Origin: Takakia lepidozioides
Lineage: Eukaryota; Streptophyta; Takakiopsida; Takakiales; Takakiaceae
DNA length: 64,000 nt
Direction: 5' to 3'
Assembly (NCBI GenBank): GCA_030704615.1
Contig: CM060734.1
Coordinates: forward strand, 54,514,042 to 54,578,041
Shown piece by piece: positions 48,426 through 60,800 of this stretch; positions within the stretch are counted from its first letter, which is position 1; each line of letters opens with the position of its first letter. The notes beneath the pieces were generated by a model. That model was not told the DNA's origin and did not search any database. It saw nothing but the letters and a program-made list of their open reading frames with translations. The position numbers and the translations under genes were made by a program.

Positions 48426-49151
48426 TGTCGCGGCCCTTTGCCTTGAGGGCAGGGGGTCGGGACACATGAGGGGCTGCCCCTGTGGTGGGGGCAGTGGAAG
48501 CGATAGGTATGGGGGGCTGAAGCACCCTTGAGTGCCCAAGGCACTCAGGGAAGCGGAGGCGCTCACTAGGTGGAGCCCCGCACACCGGGTTGCGGTGGGG
48601 GTGGCTCCACAAGGGGTGGTGGTAGCTTAGCGGGACTTAGTGGGGGTGGCATAGGACTCACCATGGGAGCGGAGACCTCGTGGTGGGAGTCGTGGGGAGT
48701 CTTGGGACTCATCGCGGTCCATAGGGGCCGTGGTGAGCGGGCCAAAACTCACCGCGACTCATCACCGGGAGTCGAGGGTTTTCGTGGTGGTTCGCCATAA
48801 AATGGCATGGCTGGTTGTGAAACCCCCGCGGACAGCTACAGAAGTATATATAGGGAGTAGTAACCCCGAGAACGGTGCAAGCCCGTTGGTGACCAAAAAC
48901 TAGTGAGTAAGCGAGCGAGCCGGAAAGCGACCAAAGAGTGGGGAGCTGTTCCGGACTGCCATCTACCAAAGGGAATTCTCCTAGTCCCAAATAGGTGGAG
49001 GGTTTAGTGGGAAGCGAAGGGGGACCGTTATGTCCCAGTGAGCAGCCGAAGCTCCAAGTTGGCCCGGGCGGCCAGGTTGGGAGTCAGGCGCGCGCATCAA
49101 AGCGAGTAACTATGACTTGAAGGGGAGCTTACCGAAGTGAGGTGCGCGACA
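48426..49151 (+). repeat. 5' long terminal repeat
   Basis: Begins TGTCGCGGCC and ends GTGCGCGACA, so it has TG...CA borders with short imperfect inverted ends (TGTCGCG / CGCGACA). It carries the promoter of the element. It is 726 bases long against 724 for the 3' copy. Confidence 0.97.
48845..48852 (+). promoter_or_regulatory. TATA box of the 5' LTR
   Basis: TATATATA in the middle of the LTR, followed by GGGAGTAG. The position about 300 bases before the LTR end fits a U3 promoter. The 3' LTR repeats it at 55093-55100. Confidence 0.65.
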
Positions 49152-49153
49152 CT

Positions 49154-49165
49154 TGGTATCAGAGC
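49154..49165 (+). other. Primer-binding site for initiator tRNA-Met
   Basis: TGGTATCAGAGC, two bases after the LTR end, is complementary to the 3' end of plant initiator methionine tRNA, the usual primer of Ty3 elements. Confidence 0.92.
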
Positions 49166-49206
49166 TTAGAGTTCAGTACGCGATCGTCCTTGGGATTGGC
49201 CTCATC

Positions 49207-50037
49207 ATGGGGTCGGGCAAGCCGAAGCGAAAGCGGAACGGCCCAAAAGATGATGATCCCGGTGAGCCCGATGGGGGCGGCGTGTCACCGAGGCGGCCGT
49301 TTGAGGAAGCGATGCATGTTTCCGAAAACGAGGCCGCCCAAGAGCGGGAGGAATCCGAGGAGTCGGAGCCCGAGGAATCCTTGAGAGCTCCGACAAACCA
49401 AGAGATGCCTCCCATGTCGGCAGCCTTTTGGGAAGGGTTGTTGGCGCAGTTTGGCGGGACGTTGAAAGACGTGTTGAAGGCGGCTAATGCCACTTCCGCT
49501 AAGGCAAAGTTTAAGGTGAAGCCTAAGGAACCCGGCACCTTCGAGGGCGTCCGAAATCGGAAGGCACTCAACACCTGGCTCTTGGAGCTAGAGCAGTACT
49601 TCCGGGCGGCCAAGTTGAGTGACGAGGATCGGGTGGAAGTGGCTCCCACCTATTTGAGGGGCTATGCTCAACAATGGTGGCAGAAACGCCTTCACGACCG
49701 AGGTCCAAGTCCGGAAACCTTGAACTGGAGTGGGTTCAAAGAATTGATGAAGAGACAGTTTGTGCCCCTCAACGCGTCCTGGCTTGCCCGGGACAAGATG
49801 AGGAATTTGAAGCAAACAGATGACATTCGGGGGTATGTCCAGGCTTTCAATGTGCTGTTGCTCGAAGTCGCGGACATGGCAGAACCAGAAATGGTCTTCA
49901 ACTTTGTGGCGGGACTGGCCCCATGGGCCAGGCGGAAGTTGGAGGAGAAGCCACCCAAGACTTTGAACGAGGCAATTGAGAGGGCTGAATGTTTCTCGGA
50001 TGTCCCTAGGGGTGAGAGACAAGCCGTACGGAGCTGA
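49207..50037 (+). CDS. Chromovirus gag (capsid)
   Basis: An open frame of 276 codons from ATG 49207 (MGSGKPKRKRNGPKDDDPG). A basic then acidic N-terminus is followed by the retrotransposon gag domain: KPKEPGTFEGVRNRKALNTW, LLELEQYFRAAKLSDEDRVE, YLRGYAQQWWQKRL, FKELMKRQFVPLNASWLARD, FNFVAGLAPWARRKLEEKPP. It ends at a TGA (50035-50037). The zinc knuckle belonging to it is at about 50225-50266 in another frame, so the gag-knuckle junction is frameshifted here. The in-frame start at 49153 would be a non-ATG codon overlapping the primer site and is rejected. Confidence 0.88.
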   Translation: MGSGKPKRKRNGPKDDDPGEPDGGGVSPRRPFEEAMHVSENEAAQEREESEESEPEESLRAPTNQEMPPMSAAFWEGLLAQFGGTLKDVLKAANATSAKAKFKVKPKEPGTFEGVRNRKALNTWLLELEQYFRAAKLSDEDRVEVAPTYLRGYAQQWWQKRLHDRGPSPETLNWSGFKELMKRQFVPLNASWLARDKMRNLKQTDDIRGYVQAFNVLLLEVADMAEPEMVFNFVAGLAPWARRKLEEKPPKTLNEAIERAECFSDVPRGERQAVRS

Positions 50038-50149
50038 ACCACAAGAAGACCCGGCGGGAAGGTGACTCCTTCCGACCGGAAAAGAAGTAGGATAGGCCAC
50101 GCGGCGACAATGGCACGTGGAAATCGAAGGGAGGGCCTTCACACGTCAA

Positions 50150-53100
50150 GGCGGCACCCGGTGCTTCGAAAGGAAAAGCGGGTGGAGCGGCTTATGGCGG
50201 ACAGAAGGCGACCTTTGATGGAGTGTGTTTCAATTGCGGGGAGCCCGGGCACATGGCCAAGAAGTGCACGAAGCCCCGGCAATTGAACATGACTCGGGCG
50301 ACCACGGAGCTGTCGGAAGATACCATCAGTCGCGTGGTGGAAGCGGTGGTCGCCAGGACTTGCAAGGTAGGCAAATTTTCTTGTGAGTTGTATCAGGAAA
50401 CCGGCGCCTTACGAAAAGGGAGTCAGTTATTGTTCGTGGATGGGATAATATCCGGAACTAATGTGTCGTTGTTGGTGGACACAGGAGCGTCGCACTCCTT
50501 CATGACACCGGCAACGGCACAAAAGCTGGGACTCCCGACAAGTGACGTGGGGGCCTCTATTGAGGTGCGCTCTGCCAAAGGAGAACCACAGTTGGCGACA
50601 AGGTTGGCGTTTGATGTTCCTCTTCAACTGGGGAGTTGGGAGGGACGTGAGAACTTCACCATCTGCGAGATCGATGGAGTAGATCTCATTTTGGGATGAC
50701 CTTTTTGAACAAATCCGGAGCGGTCATAGATGGCCGCAAGAGAGTAGTCACGCTGCCATGTGGGAATGGTGGCGAGGTCTTACGAGTGTCGGAAACGCCC
50801 AAATCCGTAGGAGGGCGAATAAACCTTCTGTCAGCAAGGGAGTGGGCCGTGGAGGAAGCACACGAGCCCCAATTTTTGCTTTACATTAGAGAAGTGAAGA
50901 GAGAAGGCGATGGGGAGCCGAGCCCAGATTGGATCAAGGGGATTTTGGAGAAATACCAGGATGTGATGCCGGAGGATTTACCAAGCGGCTTGCCACCGCG
51001 AAGAGGAGTTGACCACAAGATTGAGGTGATACCGGGATCGGAACCGCCTGCCAAGGCGCCCTACCGGTTGAGCCACAGAGAGTTGGTCGAGCTGAAGACT
51101 CAGCTCAAGGATCTAATGTCAAAGGGTACATCCGGCCGAGTAAGTCACCTTACGGAGCCCCGGTGCTATTCGCAGACAAGAAGGATGGGACGCTGCGGAT
51201 GTGTGTTGATTACAGGGCTTTGAATAAGGTGACTATTAAAAACCGGTACCCTTTGCCAGGGATCGACGACCTTTTCGACCGGTTGGCAGGAGCGAAGTAT
51301 TTCAGCCGGATCGACTTGCGCTCCGGCTATCATCAAATTCGGGTGGCGGAAGGAGATGAGGAGAAGACCGCGTGCAGGACAAGGTATGGTTCATATGAGT
51401 TCTTGGTGATGCCTTTTGGGCTCACCAATGCACCAGCGACATTTAGCACGCTGATGAACAGCCTTTTTCAGGAGTGGTTGGATGACTTTGTGATCGTGTA
51501 CATCGACGACATCTTGGTGTACTCGAAAACAAAGGAGGAGCACCTGGAGCACCTCAAAAGGGTGTTCCAAAAATTGCGAGAAGGGAAGCTGTATGCCAAA
51601 GCTTCAAAGTGCGAATTCGGGGTCACGAAAGTGGAGTTCTTGGGGCATGTGATTACACAGGATGGGATCAAAATGGATGACAAAAAGGTGAGGGCGATCT
51701 TGGACTGGGAGCCTCCGACTTCGGTCTCGGGAGTGCGTTCCTTCCTAGGACTCGCCTCCTATTACCGGAAGTATGTGAGAAATTTCGCCAAGATCGCGGG
51801 GCCGCTGTCAGACCTTCTGTGTAAATCTAAAGTCTGGGCATGGAACACCTTTTGTGGCCAAGCTTTTGCTGAATTGAAGCAGCGGATGGCGGAAGCTCCA
51901 GTCTTGAAAATCCCGGAGTTCGATCGTCCGTTCGAGATACATACAGATGCGTCGGACTTCGCGATTGGGGGTGTACTGATGCAAGATGGACGTCCAGTGG
52001 CTTACGAAAGTAAGAAACTGAATGAAGTGGAGCGACGGTGGCCGACGCACGAGAAAGAGATGAAGGCGGTGGTGCACTGTCTTGAGCTCTGGCGCCACTA
52101 TGTTGGTTCCAACCCAGTGAAGGTGTTCACGGACAATGTCACGGTGAAGTATTTTGCCACGCAGCCCAAGTTGTCCCCAAAACAACTTAGGTGGCAAGAT
52201 ACTTTGGCGGTGTTCAACGTGGATATCCAGTACAAACCGGGACGAGACAACGTGGTGGCCGATGCTTTAAGTAGAAAGCAGCAGCTCTTGTTGGTGTACA
52301 AGGGCGAGACGGCGCTCCAAAGGAAGATCCGGAAGGCTTGCCGGAAGGATGAGCTGGCAAAGTCCGTGATGCAGGACTTGAGAATGGGGGTTAAATCGCA
52401 GTTCCACTTGCAAAATGGGATGCTCCGGTATAAGCAAAAGCGTCTCTACATGCCGAAGGGAGGGATCAGAGATAGCCTCTTGAGAGAATGCCATGATAGC
52501 CCGCTTGCGGGCCACGGCGGAGCCAAGCGCACTGCGGCACTCTTGAAGAAAGAGTATTTCTGGCCCAAACTGAGGGAGGAGGCAGAGGAGTATATCAAGA
52601 CATGCACCACATGCCAACAAAACCGGAGCGAGTACAAAAAGCAAGCGGGGCTGTTACAACCCTTGCCGATTCCAGAGGGGACTTGGGAAAGCGTCTCGAT
52701 GGATTTCATGACTGCTATGCCGCTGTCAAAAGGATTCGATGCTATCATGGTGGTGGTGGATAGGTTCAGTAAAATGGGCCATTTCATCCCCACCAAGGAG
52801 ACGGCAACGGCGCAGGAGACATGGCGACTTTACTTCGCCCACGTCTTAAAGCATCATGGAGTCCCAAAGGATATTGTCTCGGACCGCGATCCAAAGTTTA
52901 CGAGTAAATTCTGGAGAGCACTTTGGAAGAAGATGGGGACGAGGCTGAAGATGAGCACCGCCTTCCGACCTACGACCGACGGCCAAACAGAAAGAGTGAA
53001 TTCCGTAGTGAAGCACATCTTGCGGAATTAAGTGTCAGCAGACCAAACAGACTGGGTGGAACACTTAGACGCGGCAGAGTTCTATTATAATAACACAGAA

Positions 53101-53765
53101 CACTCCGCAACGGGAGTTTCCCCTTTCGTATTGGTCTATGGAAAAGCACCTCTGGTGCCGACAAGTTGGGCCGCCCAGGACGTTGAGGAACCGGAAGTAG
53201 CGGCGGTACTGGAAGAACGCGAGCGTTTGTTGAAGCTCGCAAAGTACAACATTGCCAAAGCTAGGAAACGGTATGAAAGGCAGGCGAATCAGAAGCGGAG
53301 GGAAGTGAAGTTTGAGGCAGGCACGGAGGTCTGGTTGAACATCAAGAATTTCGACTACCTCCGGAAGTGAGTCCGAAGTTCGTACCTCCGTATGCGGGTC
53401 CCTTTTGCATTCGGAAGGTTATGAATGAGGATGTGTATGAATTGGAGCTGCCGGCAAACAGCAAGGTGCACCCAGTATTCCATGTCTCCCTTTTGAAGCC
53501 TTACTTCAAAGATGAAGCACGTCCGAATCGGCATCAAGTGTTGCGTCCGCCACCTATGCTGTTGGATCATGAAAATGAACCTGAGTACGAGGTGGAGGCA
53601 ATACTTAAGTCGAGGAGGTTCAAGAACCGAGAAACAGAGTATCTCGTCAAATGGAAGGGCTATCATCATGTGGAGGCATCTTGGGTGCGTGCCTCAGAAA
53701 TGGGAAACGCATCCGAGGCGGTTGCAGCTTTCGAAGGGCGACCTCAAAAGCGGAAGAAGCGTTGA
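50150..53765 (+). pseudogene. Chromovirus pol: zinc knuckle, protease, RT, RNase H, integrase, chromodomain
   Basis: Pieces in three frames. Zinc knuckle [14 protein letters not shown] (about 50227); protease [10 protein letters not shown] (about 50470); break at 50696; break at about 51125; then 622 open codons from 51163 with RT (YIDD at 51499-51510), RNase H ([19 protein letters not shown]) and integrase ([13 protein letters not shown] ... CTTCQQNR zinc region; catalytic D in SMDFMT, D in VSDRDPKF, E in DGQTERVN). A TAA at 53029-53031 interrupts integrase, another frame break occurs near 53360, and the C-terminal chromodomain YLVKWKGYHHVEASWV lies at about 53635-53690. The breaks at 50696 and about 51125 are each loss of one G from a GGGG run that is intact in the 45975-47172 copy. 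The chromodomain classifies it as a chromovirus, expected to target heterochromatin. Confidence 0.93.
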
Positions 53766-54674
53766 TGGGGACATCAACCTTGGAGCGTGGGGGAGGAAAT
53801 GCATGCTTAGCCCGGCTTAGCTAGCTTAGGGATCCGATTACAAAAACTTGTATTGTACAAAAAAAATTGTTATAAAGGAAATGGGTTCCAAATGTTGTGC
53901 GTCCTATTTTGTTTGGAATGGTGATGCATGTTATGGTTGGCTAGTGTGTAGAATGCATGCTAGCTTATAAAAGTGGGAGAGGTAAATTGGGTTAATCGTG
54001 TGTTTGCGTAGTGCCGAAATCGGGTGACCCCCATCCAAGGGGCAAGGAAACTTGCGCCTTTCTTTGGGAGTTCACGTGCTAGTGCGCACCTGGCGCATGC
54101 GCGTACTATAACTACGCTACCGAGGGGGTTGTCTTGTAGTGCGGGCTAACGCGGAAGCTACGTGCTTCCGTTCACGTACTATAATCGTGTAGCCTCGGGA
54201 CGAAGTCATAGTGCGGCTTCGGCGTGTTCCCGTACCTCAGGCCAGCATTCCAAGGCGGACCCAATTGTAGTGATTGGGGCGCACGGTTGGTTCAAGGTTA
54301 TCTTCCTAGTCAAAGAGGGTTCCAGGTGAACCCTTGCTCAAGGTGATGCCAACAGCGGCATCATGAGCGATCGCAAGCAATGTTGTTGCAGTAAGGCGAT
54401 TCGATCCTCGGGGAGGATCGTTCCTTGGCCTTGAAGTAGGCCAAGAAGAGTGCACTGGGAGGAGCTGGAGGGGCTCCACCCTTGGCCGGGACTTGGAGGA
54501 AGTCGGCCGAACTAGCTAGTGGAGAGTAGAGTCAAGTGTGGGGTTTGGTTCTTTGCCATGGGACGCCATGGTACGGAAACAAACTCCTTGATGTGGGACG
54601 CCACAACTTGGATGTTTGTTTCTACAAAATGGACAAGTCGATGAGGACATCGACTCCCTGTTGGTAGGGGTGTG
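53766..54674 (+). other. Spacer between pol and the 3' LTR
   Basis: About 0.9 kb without coding sequence, as in many plant chromoviruses. The bases before the LTR (GGTAGGGGTGTG) are only a weak polypurine tract. Confidence 0.6.
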
Positions 54675-55398
54675 TGTCGCGGCCCTTTGCCTTGAGGGCA
54701 GGGGGTTGGGACACATGAGGTGCTGCCCCTGTGGTGGGGGCAGCGGCAGCGATAGGTATGGGGGGCTGAAGCACCCTTGAGTGCCCAAGGCACTCAGGGA
54801 AGCGGAGGCGCTCACTAGGTGGAGCCCCGCACACCGGGTTGCGGTGGGGTGGCTCCACAAGGGGTGGTGGTAGCTTAGCGGGACTTAGTGGGGGTGGCAT
54901 AGGACTCACCATGGGAGCGGAGACCTCGTGGTGGGAGTCGTATGGAGTCTTGGGACTCATCGCGGTCCATAGGGGCCGTGGTGAGCGGGCCAAAACTCAC
55001 CGCGACTCATCACCGGGAGTCGAGGGTTTTCGTGGTGGTTCGCCATAAAATGGCATGGCTGGTTGTGAAACCCCCGCGGACAGCTACAGAAGTATATATA
55101 GGGAGTAGTAACCCCGAGAACGGTGCAAGCCCGTTGGTGACCAAAAACTAGTGAGTAAGCGAGCGAGCCGGAAAGCGACCAAAGAGTGGGGAGCTGTTCC
55201 GGACTGCCATCTACCAAAGGGAACTCTCCTAGTCCCAAATAGGTGGAGGGTTTAGTGGGAAGCGAAGGGGGACCGTTATGTCCCGGTGAGCAGCCGAAGC
55301 TCCGAGTTGGCCCGGCGGCCAGGTTGGGAGTCAGGCGCGCGCATCAAAGCGAGTAACTATGACTTGAAGGGGAGCTTACTGAAGTGAGGTGCGCGACA
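54675..55398 (+). repeat. 3' long terminal repeat
   Basis: Same TGTCGCGGCC...GTGCGCGACA ends as the 5' copy, 724 bases, about ten substitutions and two one-base deletions relative to it. Confidence 0.97.
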
Positions 55399-55403
55399 CT
55401 ATC
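55399..55403. repeat. Target-site duplication, right (CTATC)
   Basis: Second copy of CTATC, matching 48421-48425. Confidence 0.95.
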
Positions 55404-55479
55404 AAGCGCCAGTGTTTTTTAACTAGTGCTTTTCAACTCATCTGCTGAGGGTCCCACTTTCTCCCCTCTACTGGTACAT

Positions 55480-57470
55480 GTCAAAATCACTCCAAGAGCC
55501 ATAGTGTTGGAAAACTGCCTTCGCATCCTTGATGCTCCCACATTTGTCATACATGTCCACGAGGGCACTGTCCAGAATCACAATCAGGTACAATTCCAGC
55601 TTTGACAATGAAACCATGGACCTGATCTTCCCTTTTCCAGAGTTGGCAAGCTTGCCCTTGATGCTCCCACATTTGGCGTACATGTCCACGAGGGCATTGT
55701 TCAGAATCACATCAGGTACAATTCCAGCTTTGATAATGAAACCATGGACCTCTTCCCTTTTCCAGAGCTGTCAGGCTTGCCCTTCATGCTGACACATTTG
55801 GCATACATGTCCACGAGGGCATTGTCCAGAATCACATCAGGTATAATTCCAGCTTTGACAAATGAAACCATGGACCTCTTCCCTTTTCCAGAGCTGCCAG
55901 GCTTGCCCTTGATGCTCCCACATTTGGCATACATGTCCACAATTGGCATACATGTCCACGAGAGCATTGTCAGTCAGGTACAATTCTAGCTTTGACAATG
56001 AAACCATGGACCTGATCGGAACCTTTTCCAGAGCTGGCAGGCTTGCCATTGATGCTCCCATGTTTGGCATACATGTCCACGAGGGCATTGTCCAAAATCA
56101 CAATCACGTACAATGCAAGCTTTGACAATGAAACCATAGACCTGATCTTCCATTTTCCAGAGCTGGCAGGCTTGCCCTTGATGCCCCCACATTTGGCGTA
56201 CATGTCCACGAGGGCATTGTTCAGAATCACATCAGGTACAATTCCACCTTTGACAATGAAACCATGGACCTCTTCCCTTTTCCAGAGCTGCCAGGCTTGC
56301 CCTTCATGCTGACACATTTGGCATACATGTCCACGAGGGCATTGTCTCAAATCACATCAGGTATAATTCTAGCTTTGACAATGAAACCATGGACCTCTTT
56401 CTTTTTTCAGAGCTGGCAGGCTTGCCCTTGATGCTCCCACATTTGGCATACATGTCCACAAGGGCATTGTCCAAAATCACAATCAGGTACAATTCCAGCT
56501 TTGACAATGAAACCATGGACCTGATCAGAACCTTTTCCAGAGCTGGCAAGCTTGCCATTGATGCTCCCACGTTTGGCATACATGTCCACGAGGGCATTGT
56601 CCATAATCACAATCACGTACAATGCAAGCTTTGACAATGAAACCATAGACCTGATCTTCCCTTTCCCAGAGCTGGCAGGCTTGCCCTTCATGCTCCCACA
56701 TTTGGCATACATGTCCACGAGGGCATTGTCCACAATCACAATCACCTACAATGCAAGCTTTGACAATGAAACCATAGACCTGATCTTCCCTTTCCCAGAG
56801 CTGGCAGGCTTGCCCTTCATGCTCCCACATTTGGCATACATGTCCACAAGGGCATTGTCCAGAATCACAATCAGGTACAATTCCAGCTTAGACAATGAAA
56901 CCACGGACTTGATCTTCCCTTTTCCAGAGCTGGCAGGCTTGCCCTTGATGCTCCCACATTTGGTATCCCTAAAGCATGGACCTAATCTTCCCTTTTCCAG
57001 AGCTGCCAGGCTTGCCCTTCATGCTAACACATTTGGCATACATGTCCACGAGGGCATTGTCCAGAATCACATCAGGTACAATTCCAGCTTTGACAATGAA
57101 ACCATGGACCCGATCTTCCCTTTTTCAGAGCTCCCAGGCTTGCCCTTCATGCTGAAACATTTGGCATACATGTCCACGAGGGCATTGTCTCGAATCACAT
57201 CAGGTATAATTCTAGCTTTGACAATGAAACCATGGACCTCTTCCCTTTTCCAGAGCTGCCAAGCTTGCCCTTGATGCTCGCACATTTGGCATACTTGTCC
57301 ACGAGGGCATTGTCCACAATCACAATCAGGTACAATTCCAGCTTTGACAATGAAACCATGGACCTGATCAGAACCTTTTCCAGAGCTGGCAGGCTTGCCC
57401 TTGATGCTCCCACATTTGGCATACATATCCACGAGGGCATTGTTCAAATCACATCAGGTACAATTCCAAA
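55480..57470 (-). repeat. PPR-derived minisatellite, about 16 units of 125-130 bases
   Basis: The plus-strand word (C)ATTTGGCATACATGTCC recurs with starts at 55543, 55672, 55797, 55923, 56063, 56192, 56317, 56442, 56572, 56701, 56830, 56959, 57032, 57160, 57285 and 57415. Most spacings are 125-130, one is 140 (a local duplication) and one is 73 (a truncated unit). On the minus strand each unit reads [20 protein letters not shown] then [13 protein letters not shown], the core of a plant PLS-type pentatricopeptide motif. The leftmost unit keeps a more natural end, [13 protein letters not shown]. Units of 125, 129 and 130 bases shift the frame between copies, so no long protein is possible. A real PPR triplet is about 102 codons, whereas this unit is about 43, so a partial motif was amplified. 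It lies inside the CACTA element next to the transposase. Confidence 0.85.
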
Positions 57471-57894
57471 AATGTGGCCCTCTTGGATGAATCTGGGCCC
57501 ACACTCTATCCCTGCTCCTTCAGCTATCCATGCCTCTCACAAATCATGCATACATCTTTGCCTTGCTGGTAGCAACTGACAATAACAGCCTACATTTGTT
57601 CTAGGAAACACCCAACTCAACTTCTCACACTAGTTCCTATGCTCAATTGCATCTGCTACTCTCTATAATCCAACATGCATTCACCTTTTTGCCACAATTG
57701 GCCCACCATTGACTAGGGTCAGAAAAGTATGCAGGCCACAACTCCATGACTGTTTAGGGTTCACTGTCACAAATGAAAGTGTGTTTGTCAGAATTTTGCC
57801 CACCCCAACAGCTCAGTCACTCCCACCCATGCAAGGTACCATGCTGTATCAAGTCTAAACCCTGGAAAAATACATGCAATAGCAGAAACCAACT
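57471..57894. other. Spacer between the minisatellite and the transposase stop
   Basis: Probably 3' untranslated sequence of the transposase; nothing recognisable. Confidence 0.4.
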
Positions 57895-60800
57895 CTAGAC
57901 CATAGCACAACTGGCCTGGTACCTCCCATGTGGAGCTTGCCTCCGCCTTCTACCATTTTGCCTCTGCCTTGCAAGTGCATTCAAGTTGGCAATGGCCAAT
58001 TCATCTGCCTCACTCAAAGGAACACAAACAGCAAGCTCAGTCATGATGTTATAAGGAATTTCAGGAGGCACCATGCCTACATAAGTGTCTCCCTCACCCA
58101 GTGCCACTTCTGTAATATCGTGAACCACTCGTCGGGATCGAGGGTCCTTGTGAAGGACCACCTTCCAGTTCCCTCGTGAACTTTTTTCATCCGAGAAAAA
58201 AACTTGCTCCACCTGACTAGGGAATGTCCAGGGCTGCTCCATCCGAGGTAACATGCGACTGAAGTCAACCAAGAGAAAGCCATAATCATCTCGTTTCATG
58301 GTGACCTCACCCATCTACACAAGAACAGAATTGGGTAAAGAATTCCGTAATCCAATTGAATTATTTCTGTTACAACACCCACATATTCCAATTGGGATAA
58401 CACTCGTTTGGACATACCTGCTCTATTTTTGCTTTCCTGATGGAATACTTGAGCAACTCCAGAATCAAATGTCACCCTGTCTGTGGCGCCAGTCCCATCA
58501 CGTATTGCTCGAAAGTGATTGCCGTAAGCATACATGGACTTGAACCCAAGGACTGTACTGCTGGTGGTATACATAAATGGCATATGTCCAAATCATAGGA
58601 CTCACCTGAACTCACCTTGCGTTGGACAGCACCTTCAATCCATTCATGGAATGGAGCCAGTAAGCGCATATCTGTTGGGTATGGAATTTCTCCATTGTGG
58701 TGGTCTTGGTCTTGTCCACAAAGGAATGCTGTTCTGAACTCAGTGCGGGATGCTTCTATGAGTGCCATCTCCTCTTCATAGGCCCTGTCCAAATGAGAAT
58801 TGCAAATTAGGATTACAGCTTATACCATTGCAGAAATGAAACACACAGGATATGATAAGCAACATACTTACTCAAGGAATGGTTTCATGCAATCTGTGTT
58901 GTGCAAAATATACTCGTGTGCACTGTCTCGTTCTTGAATGGTGAGGACTCGTACACTTCCCAATCCTTGAACCACCTCCCCACTAACTGAGTCTTCTTCA
59001 TTGGAGTCCCACACCCTTCGGCTTGTAGCATGAAATTCAGCCATATACTCAGTTAGAAACCCTAGGGCCTCATCCAAAGCATACCCTTCCGCCATGCTCC
59101 CTTCAGGTCGGCTCATATTCCTTACATAGCCTTTTAATGTCTTCATATACCGTTCCATAGGATACATCCAACGGCTAGACACGGGACCACACACCTCCAA
59201 TTCGTCCACAAGGTGTACAAGCAAGTGAGTCATGATATCAAAAAATGACGGAGGGAATTCTTTCTCCAGCAGACACATAGTGATTGCAACATCTTCTTTT
59301 AAGGCCGGTAGCTCAGTTGGATTAATGATCTTTGCACACACTTTTCGGAAGACTCGAGAAAGCCTCATAATTGCCATCCGTGGACCTTTCCCAATACCCC
59401 TCGAATGCAAAGAGGTAAAATCTGCTGCATCATTACATGGTAGTCATGGGTTTTCATTGTAGACAGTTTATTGTCAGCCACATGTTTCTGGAATGTGGCA
59501 GCATAACCTGTGGGGGCCTTTACTGCAGCCAATGTTTCCAAAAACAACACCTTCTCATCTTCAGTAAGAACATATGGGGCCAAAGGCTTCACCAACTTGT
59601 TCGGGTGAGAGGGATGGGGTCTCAACCACAAGTGTTCACGAATGACATTGAGTTCCATATCCTTCCTAGATGTGGCTGTGTCCTTCTCCCCAAGAATGGT
59701 TCTCAGCACATTCTCACACAAATTTTTTTCACAATGCATCACATCCAGTGTGTATCGGATGAGTAAGTCTTTCCAGTATGGCAATTGGTTCAAAACAGTG
59801 ACCCGTTTCATGCCATGTTCCTTTGAAGGGTCCTGTTTTCCCCCCTCAGCCCCTCCCATTGCGAGATACAACTCTCTCGTTTTAGCCCGGTCAAATTGCT
59901 CACTTGCAGTGACCACCATAGGAGCTGCTCTATGTTCCACATGTCCATTAAAGTGGGACGAGTTATTCCTATAGGGATGAACAGCAGGCAAGTATCTCCT
60001 ATGACCAAGATACAAAACTTTTTTGCATGCCTTCGAGTACCTGGAATCAACATTAGGGCCGCAAGCTGGGCAAGCCTTGTATCCCCCGTGTGCGCATCCT
60101 GCTAGCAACCCATAAGCTGGAAAGTCGTGGATTGACCACATCAAGATGGCCCTCATGCAAAATGACTGTTGCCCCACTAGGCTACTTCCATCCAATGCCT
60201 CCACACCAACTTCCCACAACAATTTTAGCTCATCCACAAGGGGCTGCAGATAAACATCTGCATTGTCATTTCCCACAGATTGTGGTCCAGGAATCAATAA
60301 AGCCAACATCGTGAAAAATGGCTTAGTACACAGCCAGGGTGGAAGATTATAGTTTACCAACATGACAGGCCAAGTTGACCATTTGTTTGATTTATCACTG
60401 TAAGGATTGACACCATCCCATGCAAGACCCAATCGCAGATTTCTGGGGTCCGCTGCAAACTCAGGCCATTTTTGGTCAATGTGGGCCCAAGCCTTGCTGT
60501 CTGCTGGGTGCCTAACCAAGCCATCCAGACTTCGATTCTTAAAGTGCCATGACATTAACTCTGAGATGGATTTGGCTTTATACATTCGAAGCAGCCTTGG
60601 AATGATAGGGAAATGTCGAAGGACCTTACGAGGTACTGGTGTCTTCGTACCCACCACATAACGACGTGCCTGACATTTTGGACAAACCTCCAAATTCTGA
60701 AGCTCCCTTCTGAACAACACACAGCCTTTCGGACATGCATGTATACTCTCGTAATGAAGCCCGAGTTCCATTATGAGTTGTTTTGCCTCATAGTGGGACT

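Larger units (their letters stand above)
48426..55398 (+). mobile_element. Complete Ty3/gypsy chromovirus (structurally intact, coding-defective)
   Basis: A 6,973-base LTR retrotransposon. It has LTRs of 726 and 724 bases, an initiator-methionine tRNA primer site, gag, then protease, RT, RNase H, integrase and chromodomain in that order, all on the plus strand, and a CTATC duplication on both sides. The LTRs differ by about ten substitutions and two single-base indels (about 98.5% identical), so the insertion is fairly recent. The coding region nevertheless has several frameshifts and one stop. It sits inside the CACTA element. Confidence 0.97.

Noticed and set aside
49173-49649. 158-codon minus-strand open frame
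   Set aside because: Antisense of the chromovirus gag.
55480-57470. A functional PPR protein gene
   Set aside because: Motif text is convincing unit by unit, but unit lengths of 125-130 bases change the frame, units are nearly identical DNA copies, and no start or intact 35-residue repeat series exists.
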